64,000 nucleotides of DNA, from positions 79,953-143,952 of the forward strand of contig JAVKOQ010000136.1 of assembly GCA_031835245.1 (NCBI GenBank), in the 5' to 3' direction. Both the position numbers and the translations under genes were made by a program. Positions 1 through 9,264 of the stretch are shown here, piece by piece (positions within the stretch are counted from its first letter, which is position 1; every line of letters begins with the position of its first letter). The DNA is from Balamuthia mandrillaris (lineage: Eukaryota; Discosea; Longamoebia; Balamuthiidae). Below the pieces are notes generated by a model. It was not told the origin of the DNA, ran no database searches, and worked only from the letters and a program-made list of their open reading frames with translations.

Positions 1-289
1 AGTGGCCAACCAAACATGGACGATATAATATCTTACCGATTGTAATAATACTATCCTTTCCTTTTATTCGTCTACTTCATTTTTTCTAAAAGCATTATTA
101 TTTTACAGTACTGTATCCAAGAATAGACTTATTCCACCAAACACTTTGCAACCTGAAGACGTACTTGACCGTTCGCGGATGCATGTTTGCAGGTTTGGAC
201 CGGCGCCAAACACATCCGTTGGCTCTCGCCCACAGCAGCAGTAAAATTCATGACGACCTCAGCGTCGGAAAGAGGAAGGAGGAGATAAA

Positions 290-1901
290 ATGGCTTTGAC
301 AGAAGAGAAAATGAACAAAAGGGCAGCAAAAGCTGTAATGGAGGAGGATGGCGTCTTGTTGCTTCACTATGAAGTCAATAGACGGCTTTTGGACTTTCTG
401 TCTGGTTCCACTCATTTCCAGGAGTATTACCATCGGAGAAGTAGGAAGGAGAAAGCAAAGGACAAGAAGGCAAAATGGTGGAAACTTCTGAAGGAGCGGT
501 TTGAAGTGTTGTGGACGGACTTGAAAGCAGTGGAAAGAGGAAGTGGGAGCGAGATAAGCAGAAAGTATGACGAATGGATGGTGCTGCGTTCTCCTTCGTT
601 GCAACAATCTGTGAAGCATCACTTGTTCCAGCAAAGGCATAGGACGGAGCAAACAAGAGGAGAAGACCGTGACAGAACTGAAGACGACGAGGAAGGCGAA
701 GAATATAGAGAAGCAGAACAACACGCCTGGAGAGAGCTGATGCAATTATGGAGAGATTCCGTTCAAAACGAGGTGATGCTGCTTCAGAAGAAAGTGAAGG
801 CCGTAGCGAAGGACATAAAACAGGAAGGAGCAAAATATACGAACGACAAAAAGGGGAAGGAGGTGTCAGCGATGATGGAAGAATTGGTGGAAGATATCTT
901 CCGGTTTCGTTTCGGCAGAGACGAGAAGGCAGAAGCAACTGAAAAGATAGACACGAAAGTTTGGCGAGAACTGTTGACGGGAAGCCTCTTTTCAACTTTG
1001 GATGAATCCGTTGGACGATGCCTCTTCCTCTGGGAAGACTCTCAACAACAAAGCAAGAAAAGACAACGACAAGAGTGGCAACGTCTCAAACGGTGTTTAA
1101 ATCCGGTGGCGGTGGTGGACAGTTGTGTAGCCTGTTTTCGAAAGAAAGGCTTTCTCCTTGACAAAGACTTCTTCTTGAATGTTTTGCGACAGGAATGTTC
1201 CCTCTCAAACAGAAATGGAAAGACCGAAAAAGAAGTAGTAGAAGAACAAGAACATGAAGGAGCAGAGGAGGAGATGGGTGAAGAAAATGGTGAGGATTTG
1301 TACATACTGTATAGAGGAACAAGCAGTGTGGATGAGGACTCGACGTCATGGAAAACAAAGCACAACCCACTAGGGGCTCATTCTTTGTCCTTTGGAAGTG
1401 GTTTGTTTTTAGGCATCATGCATGACAAGACAGCAGTGCCGTACCACCACATCTGCAAGAGGAACAATCAAGGCTATGCTCTCTGCCTTCCGAAGAAAGA
1501 CTTGTATCTTCCACCACCATCAACATCTTCTTCATCTTTCAATGAGCTGTTCTACATTCCGCCGTTGTCCTGTTTGGTCCAACTGTTTGCCATCGGAGAG
1601 TTTTTCCATCCGCGAACTAGAGTTAGCTTACCGACAACATTAGAAGAAGAAGGAGAACACAGAGGAGGAAAGAGAGCTACTTTCAACGAACGAGAGAACA
1701 ACGGGGTTGATGGTCTACTACCAGCAGAAACAGAACCACAGAAGAGAAGTAGAGCGACACCACCTTCTGGCTTTGTGTCCGGCATTTTGAGCTGTGCCTA
1801 CACCTCCTTGCCAATGTTCCTCATGACAAACCTGTCCCCTCCATCACTTGAGAGCAAGTGGCGAGCAACAGCCCATCAGTTGCGTGTTGCTCTCCCAAAA
1901 A

Positions 1902-1912
<11 letters not shown>
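290..1912 (+). CDS. Unknown 540-residue intronless protein
   Basis: A single open frame begins at an ATG in a purine-rich context and codes for 540 residues. I see no signal peptide or membrane segment. The first 330 residues are charged, helical and rich in Lys/Glu. An acidic stretch follows at about 325-345. Then comes a compact, better ordered part (about 345-465) with LYILYRGTS, SLSFGSGLFLG, IPPLSCLVQLFAIGEFF and HPRTRV. The spacing of a YRG start, a Ser-rich strand and a late GEFF-type strand recalls ADP-ribosyltransferase-like folds, but I could not identify the catalytic residues with confidence, so I do not assign that function. The stop codon lies inside a tetranucleotide repeat, so the C-terminus could differ between alleles. 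I do not recognise the family. Confidence 0.75.
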
Positions 1913-1996
<84 letters not shown>

Positions 1997-1997
1997 A
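1896..1997. repeat. (AAAT)n tetranucleotide microsatellite
   Basis: About 25 units of AAAT run from the last codons of the upstream gene into its 3' region. A period of four places TAA in every reading frame, so the repeat itself supplies the stop codon. Confidence 0.95.
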
Positions 1998-2100
1998 GCG
2001 AAACCAAAAAGGATTAGTTAGTGCTTTGTTGCCAAAGCATCAGAGGAACAGCGGGAAGGGATCGTCGGGACACAAATGACCACACACACACACACCAGGT

Positions 2101-2124
2101 TGTTGCTTCCAGTGGGATTCGAAC
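2101..2124 (-). pseudogene. tRNA-Leu 3'-end fragment
   Basis: Twenty-four bases match the acceptor and T-arm end of the tRNA-Leu(CAA) genes elsewhere in this window with one mismatch. The match stops abruptly inside the T arm, and there is no D arm or anticodon arm. It is therefore a fragment, either a retro-inserted tRNA 3' end or the relic of a tRNA-derived element. A short CA repeat lies beside it. Confidence 0.7.
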
Positions 2125-2210
2125 TCTGATATCAAAAAAATAACAGAGGAATTTTTTCTTGGAATTGCTTTCGACACAAATCATATATTTTTTTTTTTTT
2201 GAACGAAGAA

Positions 2211-5194
2211 ATGGAACGCTTGCCAAGCGCCCCTTTGCGACGGGAGGGATTGGCACCCAGTCATCCCCTTGGTCTAGCGTTGCAACGCCAGCCACCAGCA
2301 GGCACTGCTGCTTCGTCGTCCAGTGGCCCATCCCCAAGCCCAATCAAAGCAAGCAACAAGGTGGTGGAGGAGATAGAGGAAGAGGAGGTATCGGAGGATG
2401 AGTGGCTGGCCATCCAGGCCACCCTGCAAACGACTACCCCAACAGCCAACCTGCCAGCGGAAATAGAGGAGGAGGAGGTATCAGAGGATGAGTGGCAAGC
2501 CATTCAGCAGGCCAATGTATGGGCTGCCTCTTCTTCTGCTTCTGCCGCCACTACCCCAACCTCTCTGTCTGCGTTCCCTGGTTCAACCACCTCTCCTTCG
2601 GCTGCTTCCAGCGCTTATTTGTCTCCGTTTTCTCCTGCTTCGAGGGCTACGGTTGCTGCCGCTTCCCCTGGGTCAAGTAGCCCTTGCTCTCCCTCAACCC
2701 TACATGTAGCGGTTACGCCTCCCAGCCCCTTTTCTTCTCCTCAAAGTACTGCTGCTCCTGCGACTCATGATTCAAGTAAGGAACTGCCATTCCTGCCAAA
2801 CGAGGTGCTGTTGCACATACTGGAGTGCTTGGCTGCTGATTCCCCGCTTAACTTGCGTCCCATGCGTTCGTATTCCATTGTTCTTTTCTTAGTCTGCTTT
2901 TTTTTTGTTTTATTTGCTCTGCTCTTTCCGCTGTGCGTTCTTCTTTCTGTGTTTTTCAAGCGTTTCTTTCCTGTTCCTAACGTGGCTGAACCTGGTTCGT
3001 GCAGTGTCCGTCTGTTTTACGTGGAGGAACTGGATACTGACTGAACCCTCCTTTTGGGGCGATTCCTCAGCGTGCGTGCGGCTGCCGCCATGGTTGTTGG
3101 AAAAGCAAGTAGATACAAGCAGTTCACTTTTGGTAAGCTCCTCTTCTTTGTTCTTGTGCTTGTATGTTTTTATTTGAGTAGCTAAACTACCCCTTCACTC
3201 CAATGCTCCATGCAGATGACCAGAGGCGTGGTGGTGTGGCGAGAGCGTTTGTGGGGCACGGGCACCATTAGCAACAGGTTTACCAGGATTTCCCATCGAG
3301 CCTGCTTATGGCAGTGGCGTTCAGCCAGAAGGGAACTAGCTCACGATGCAAGCGGTAGTGTCTCGGAGGCCTCCACCTACTGCTGCCTGCATGTTTGGGA
3401 AAACCTGGTGCGTGGATCTCTTTCACTGCATTTCCATTTGGCGCACTGACCGTTGGTCGGACTTGTCCTTCAGCTTGTCAGTGGTGAGAGTTCGGGGTAT
3501 GTCACTTTGTGGTGCGCCGCACCATCGAGCAGATACTCCGTTTCCAGGCTTGGCCGTTTTGCGATATTCGAACTTTGCGGCCGGTCCGCAGCGAAAGAAA
3601 ATCTGAGGAGTCTTACGACATGGCGAGTGGGCAGCGAAGAACTACTGTGTTGCGGAGGCTCCAAGGGCAGTGTTCACATTTTTCGAACATCCTCTGCTAG
3701 CGTTGGCCTGGAGTACTGCTTTTCTCTCCCCCAAGGATCTCATCGCCAAGCAGTATACTGCATGGTGCAACGAGGCCCATATCTCATCACTGCTGGTGCA
3801 GATCCATGGCTGAAAGTCTGGGAACACCGCAGTTTTACGAATACATGCCACTGTCTCGCCACCATGAACACGAACCAAGCGGTCTATGCAATGACGGTGT
3901 GGAACGGTCACGTGTGTGTAGGAGGATCGGGGGCAAAGGTTCAGGTGTGGAATGAGAATTGGACTCTCACCACCAGCCTGAAGCATCGAAGATGTATTAT
4001 ATCCTTGGCCACCTTCAAAGGACAGCTTGCCAGGTTATTGTACCTTTTCTTTTCGCTCCTTTAGTTTCTGACCTTTTTTGCCTTCCTTTTAGTGGTCAAG
4101 TGGATGGAAAGATCGTCATTTGGAATATCTTTGGACAACCTATCTTCTGCGGTCAAGCATCAAGTGATCGAGTGGTAGAATTGGTAGAACATCGTGACCG
4201 TCTCTGGGCTGTATCCAGCAAAGACTCGCCAATGGGCGCAACATTAGGATACTGGTACGATTCAGAAGAATTTACTGCATTCGAAGATGCAAGAGAAGAA
4301 GAAGACCAAGGAACCTATTCTGCCAGCAGTGGGCTCTCCTCACTTCCATTTCCCGCCCATTGGCACCAAGCTAGTGGCAGCTCTGCACCCACATCCCACT
4401 GGCATTTCATGAATCACAGCAGGGGAAGTAGGGTCCCTTCTAGTACGGTTTCCTATGGCTCTGGCTACCAGACTTATTCCACAACGCCCCATCCATCTTT
4501 CTTTTCTTCTCCAGCAACACCAACTGCGTCCACTCCTTACCAGCCAAATAGCAGCAGCAGAGGCAGGGCTCATCCTTCTTCTCGTGGCCGCAACTTTTGG
4601 CCTACTTCCGCAACGCCACGTTCATCATCTGCATTCACCTATACATCCCCTTTTCATTCTTCTTCGTCATCATCATCTGCACCATCACCCACAGCCTTGT
4701 GTATCTCAACTGCTCCTTCTGCTGCCCCTGTAGACAAAAGACGAGCAACCAGGGCTACGTTCATACTTTTGGATTCAGATTCTGACACAGCCTCATGTAC
4801 AGATTCTGATTCTGACTTTATGGCATCTTCTGAGGAGGAAGCACACTCAACAGAGGACTCTGCTTCTGAGTACGAGTCTAGCTCTGAGGATAGTTTTACA
4901 GAGGAAAACTTTGATGAAGAAGACGAGGAATCTGAAGGTGATATTGCAGCACGGCAAAGCAAGAAAAAGAAACGGCGACGTCTCGTGCTGAATGCCTATA
5001 AGGAAAAACGTCAAAAAGCAAGCAACGGACAAGACATAAAGCAAAGTAAACCTTGCATTGACGCAGAGGCTGATCCCTTCTCATCGAGTGGCGGTGAGGA
5101 AGAAACAGGTATACCTTCTTTATTTCATTTCTGTTTTATTTTTTGCCATAAGAATTTATGAATCCCCACAGATAAAAAAGCAAACAAGTGCTAG
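2211..5194 (+). CDS. F-box/WD40 repeat protein
   Basis: This is a likely substrate receptor of an SCF ubiquitin ligase. I propose six exons: 2211-2856, 3005-3132, 3216-3407, 3474-4033, 4093-5108 and 5172-5194, giving about 854 residues. The F-box (about residues 190-240) starts LPNEVLLHILECL, is split by intron 1, and resumes as SVCFTWRNWI. The WD40 blades follow, with LLVSGESSGYVTLW, LITAGADPWLKVWE, VCVGGSGAKVQVWN and a repeat ending GKIVIWN. The tail is Ser-rich with an SDSD-type acidic tract and a basic KKKKRRR stretch. Near the N-terminus the block EEEEVSEDEW occurs twice about 32 residues apart. In the family the F-box binds SKP1 and the WD40 propeller binds phosphorylated substrates; the substrate here is unknown. 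The ATG follows a poly-T run. Confidence 0.8.
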
Positions 5195-5433
5195 GGTGGG
5201 CAGGTTCAAATGGACAACTCTAGAGACCACCTGTTTATCGTGGTGGTGCTAGGAGCCTTGATGGTGGAAGAGGAGGAAGGCAATGCAAAAAATGGCTTTT
5301 GGCGCTGTGGCAATCGGTGTGAAATAGGTGCCCAACCAGAAGAGGCTGTTACAACAACCAGCACTTTTCAACCAAATAAGAAAAAGTAAAATTTTGAGAG
5401 GTTGTTAGATGAAAATTACTCAAAAAAAACTGT

Positions 5434-5517
5434 TGCATCCAGTGGGATTCGAACCCACGCGAGGATAACCTCAGTAGAACTTGAGTCTACCGCCTTAGAC
5501 CGCTCGGCCATAGATGC
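5434..5517 (-). tRNA. tRNA-Leu(CAA)
   Basis: This is a complete 84-nt class II tRNA without intron. The acceptor stem is GCATCTA paired with TGGATGC, the anticodon loop is CTCAAGT (anticodon CAA), and there is a long variable arm and the T loop TTCGAAT. On the coding strand a run of eight T follows six bases after the gene, a good pol III terminator. The sequence is identical to the copy at 12270-12353, and the upstream block CATTTTG(T)CATCAGC is largely shared. Confidence 0.95.
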
Positions 5518-5706
5518 GCTGATGCAAAATGGGTCTGATCTTAGATATGTCGAAGGCACTTCCAATGGGTGGACAAACAGGCTGTGTAGAGACTAACGGG
5601 GGAACAAGAAGGATGGGGGCTTTGTTGTTTTAATACCTACTGTTTATTTCCACAAAGTGGTAAAAGGAATGACACAGGCTTTAAAAGAAGGATGCACTGC
5701 AGTGCA

Positions 5707-7121
5707 CTATGTTCGTATCCTGTACTGCGTCAAAAACTGAGTTATGGCCGTGTAAACATTAGCACCTATCGGCACTCCAACCACTGCCCTGAGCACACGC
5801 AGCAATGCCCCTGAGAATAGCACTGACGTCCTGTTGTGGTTTCATTCATCAACTGTTAATGCTTAAAGTAATAATAGAGCAAAAAAAAAAAGGAGAAATT
5901 GTAGAAAACAATGAAAGAAAGTGAATGTACCCTTCTGTCGTGGCAAGACGGAATAGCATAGGGAAGGTAGAAGGAGTGGGGGAGGATGACATTTGCGTTC
6001 TGGTCTTAACCACATCGAAAGGGGTTGTGATGATGGCGGCAATCACACCGCTGAGCAAGTTCAATCCAATACCAAAGTACGTCTTGTCACTTCTCCAACC
6101 AAGACTCTCACAAAGCTGTCCTGTGCCAAAGTAAGCGCCACTCCACGCCACTTCCCTCCATAATGAACTTTCAATACCTATGAAATAACGAAAAGTAATG
6201 AGACGAATAAGAAAATAGAAAATCGAGAAGAAACAAGGGCGAAGGAGAAGGAAAATGGAAGAAGGAAGTTGGAAGAACGGGGAAGGGAGGAGGGAGAAGC
6301 AGTAGAGAATGGTGTGAATAGAGAATAGAGAACGAAAAGGACAAAGGAAAAATCAATCTACCGCGAAGCAGGGAACTGGCTCCTTCTTTCATACAAATAT
6401 CTTTGAGGCATGACCAAGTAGAGAGCTGGCAAAACAAGTAGACAACCATAACAAACGAGAAAATTAATGCAAAAGAAAAGAAAGACAGAAACAAGCGAAC
6501 GAGAGAACGAGAGAGCGGGAGAAAGAGCATTTGTACATTGGCATCAGCAGCCTGCAAACGCACTCGCAGAACCTCAAACGGTAAACTCAAGATGATCTCC
6601 ACAGCAGCAGCGCTAAAACCTGCCACCGCCAACTTCAACGTTCGCTCCATTCGGCTGGGAGTGGACGAAGAGGAAGAAGAAGAAGAGTCCCCATTCTCCA
6701 ACAGTTGGCTAGCGACACGGAACCCGAACAGCTTCACCACTCTCATGGGAGCGGTCATCAGAGCAGGGATAAGGCCGCGAAAGAAACCTGCTCCCCAACT
6801 TTTTATGGTCTTGGTCATTAGATAATACAAAGAAAAAGTGAGAAGAAAAAAACAAACTTTTCGTGGACCAAAGAGGTTAAGACTTGATGGAAAGCTAGCC
6901 CTGGTTGAGCTTGAAGCCTAGTCTTGACTACATCCACCGGAAGAAGTAGCACTCGCTCCGTCGCACCTTTAAAAAAGTTAATCCAAAACAAAAAAAAAAA
7001 GGTTAGTGCGGCCGGTGGACTTGGAGTGGGCGGGTGGGTGGGTGGGTTGGGCATTTTTTGAGGGGGGGGGGGACCTACACGCCAAACCTCCCGCCGCGAA
7101 GATGTGGAAGAGAGAACCCAT
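5707..7121 (-). CDS. Mitochondrial carrier family (SLC25) protein
   Basis: This inner-membrane solute carrier has about 290 residues and six exons. Exon 1 (7121-7079) encodes MGSLFHIFAAGGLA; exon 2 starts at 6966 and exon 3 at 6809. All three signature repeats are present: PVDVVKTRLQ, PFEVLRVRLQ and PFDVVKTRTQ. The Pro kinks, acidic residues and following basic residues that form the matrix salt-bridge network are intact. The middle APMRVVKLFGF and the end GALLRVLRAVVGVPIGANVY fit the odd-helix and final-helix positions. The sequence is nearest in feel to the oxodicarboxylate/tricarboxylate group, but I cannot fix the substrate. The last junction was chosen because it alone keeps the third repeat in frame. 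The gene lies downstream of RDM1 on the same strand. Confidence 0.85.
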
Positions 7122-7540
7122 CTTTCCTATTCTTTCTTTTTATGTGTGAAAAAAAATATTGTCGACCCATGCTGCCAAAGTGATAATTTTGATGGGGTTC
7201 GTAACGGCTTTGTTGTTGGTCCTCTTGCTTCTTTCTTGGACGATAATGTGGTATGTGGCACAGGTGCTGGGGGCCGTCGCCTTGCCAAGAAGCAAGGCAT
7301 TTTTTTAAAAAAAAATTCTGAACAGACACGAGAAGAGCAGGTAACCAGTTGCACTGCCGCTACACAAAGATTGCAGCACTTGTGCGTCCCTTCCACCAGA
7401 ACAAAGCGAATGGGACATAACAATGATGGCCCAACATAGTGGTTGTAAGATTGCAACACAGATCTGGTCTCTGGGAGGAAGAAGCAATCACTTTTTTCTT
7501 TTTTCTTTTTTCTTTTTGTTTTTTTAAAAACAAAAGCAAA
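7122..7540. other. Spacer between the RDM1 homologue and the carrier gene
   Basis: This is the 3' region of the RDM1 homologue and the promoter side of the carrier. It holds T-rich and A-rich runs. Overlapping short open frames on the minus strand show no recognisable domain or splice logic. I see nothing else in it. Confidence 0.5.
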
Positions 7541-9042
7541 CTAAGAGGTAGATACGGAAGCGAAAGCAGCAGCCTCGGCACCAGCGGAGGAAGGAGCCTC
7601 CCCAGGGACAGGAGCATCCCAGAGGTCCACAGAGGTATCCAAAAAGTGGAGAGCAACGCGCCCGCCACGCAGCACCACCAGGGCCAACGAGCCAAAGGCG
7701 TTCTTGTAAGCTTCCGTGACCGCTTTTTTCTTGGCATACTCTATTGCCGTTCCTTTGCTGTCCGATTCCTCCTCTCCGAATCCTTTTTGGGTGGAGCTCC
7801 GTTGTCAGCTTTGCAATGAAGAAAGAAACAACAATAAGGGAAGAAAGTCAAGTCCAGCAACAAACCTAAAGCCTCTAACTCTCGGTCCTGCGTGTGAAAG
7901 GAAAGATGAATAACGCACTTGTACACGCACTTGTAGAGGCGCGTTTTGGGGTCCGGAACTAGAGAGGCAATGGGAGTCTCGGGAGCGAGTGCCACTAAAC
8001 GACTGCTCCAACCGTCATAGCCAAAGTAATAGTTAGTGAGCTCGGTGCTCCGCCGCATCGTCAATGGCAAGGCGTTGCTCCCTCCATATTTGTCCTCTCC
8101 TTTCAGCTTTGAAAATGTTACCTGCGGTTTAGACGTAGACAACAGGTTAGTCAACTCTTCACTCACCCCTTTCTCGTTCTTTGTTCTCATCGTCTCTCTT
8201 GATGCTCTCTCATTTTCTCACTTCTTCAGTTTGTTAGTTTGAAGCAAAACCTTGCAGCGAGCACCATGAAACTTGCGATCGTTGACATCTTGTTTGGCGG
8301 TCAGAGCCGAAAAGTAGGAATAGAATCTTACAAACGCAAACTTGTTTACTTCAACGAGTGCACAATTGTCAGTCAAGCGCCAGAAGAGTGATACAAGAAG
8401 AAGAGAGAAGAAGAAGAAGAAGCACAAGAAGAAGAAGAAGAAGAAAAAGAAGAAGAAGAAGAAGAAGAAGAAGAAGAAGAAGAAGAAGAAGAACAAGAAC
8501 AAGAAGAAGAACAAGAAGAAGAACAAGAAGAAGAAGAGAGCAAGAAGAACAAGAAGAAGCAGGAGAACAACAACAAGCTACGAAAAACACGTACAGAGTG
8601 TGGGGCTGGGCTCCTGGGAAGCTGATGGGCCAGGCGTTGCCTGGGACGCTTGCGAGCTTTCACCGCCACCATCTCCATCTCTCATGTAGCACCGCACTTC
8701 ATAGAGAAGACCAAAGGGAGAGAAGGCCTCCTCCAGCTCCTCCTCGGTGGTGTCGGGGTGCAGCCGGCACACAAACAGCGTGTGTTCTGCCGGTGGGATT
8801 TTGTACAATATAACTTCACCAGGGCCTTTTCGTTTTGAAGAGAGACAGAGAGGGGAAGGAAGAGGTAGTGCGTGCAACGCGAAAGAGAAGAATAAGAAAG
8901 GATTAGCAATGGTCCGGCATTAGAACTTGATAAACCAAAAAAAACAATGTAGCGAGAACTACGTGCTTGTTGGTGTGCACAGCCGTTTGGGGGGTTCGGG
9001 GTTGGCCGGAACATACGTCCCAGAAAGCGTCCGTTTGCTCAT
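7541..9042 (-). CDS. RDM1: RDM1 (RAD52 motif-containing 1) homologue
   Basis: This is a nuclear RNA/DNA-binding protein; vertebrate RDM1 binds nucleic acid and is linked to cisplatin and recombination responses. An RRM starts with HTLFVCRLHP and AFSPFGLLYEVR. It is split by a long intron and resumes with NKFAFVRFYSYFSAL and KFHGARCK. The diagnostic RDM1 block ELTNYYFGYDGWSSRLV follows (human: ELANYYFGFNGCSKRII). The C-terminus KKKAVTEAYKNAFGSLALVVL matches the human end. Exon ends I can place: 8595 (donor), 8348-8251, and 8121 onwards. The last intron junction (about 7800-7880) is ambiguous. The first exon is also uncertain: an ATG at 9042 begins MSKRTLSG, but its phase to the next exon is not settled. 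The RRM intron carries a long (CTT)n tract. Confidence 0.8.
8401..8575. repeat. (GAA)n microsatellite in an RDM1 intron
   Basis: About 170 bases of GAA-type trinucleotide repeat with scattered CAA and GAG units lie wholly inside the intron that splits the RRM of the RDM1 homologue. On the sense strand it reads (TTC/CTT)n. Confidence 0.95.
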
Positions 9043-9264
9043 TTTACAAAAAAAAAAAAAAAAAAAAAAAAAAAAACAAATAATATACACAACAACAAAC
9101 AACAAGGAGGAGGAACCTCTTCCACCTGTAAGCCTGGCAGCAAGTCACTCAACACAGCTCACCCACCATCTCCCCTTCGATCGCTACTCTTTTTTTTTTC
9201 TTGGAAATTTTTGGAATCCTTTTTTTTTTTGGATGCAATTTTTTTAATTAAATTTAAATTCTTG

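Noticed and set aside
2014-2343. Possible tRNA gene or complete tRNA-derived SINE at the tRNA-like fragment
   Set aside because: Only the acceptor/T-arm end matches; there is no A box, no tail and no target duplication that I can see.
8218-8813. Poly-Phe, poly-Lys/Arg and poly-Ser/Leu frames on both strands
   Set aside because: All are translations of the (GAA)n intron repeat of the RDM1 homologue.
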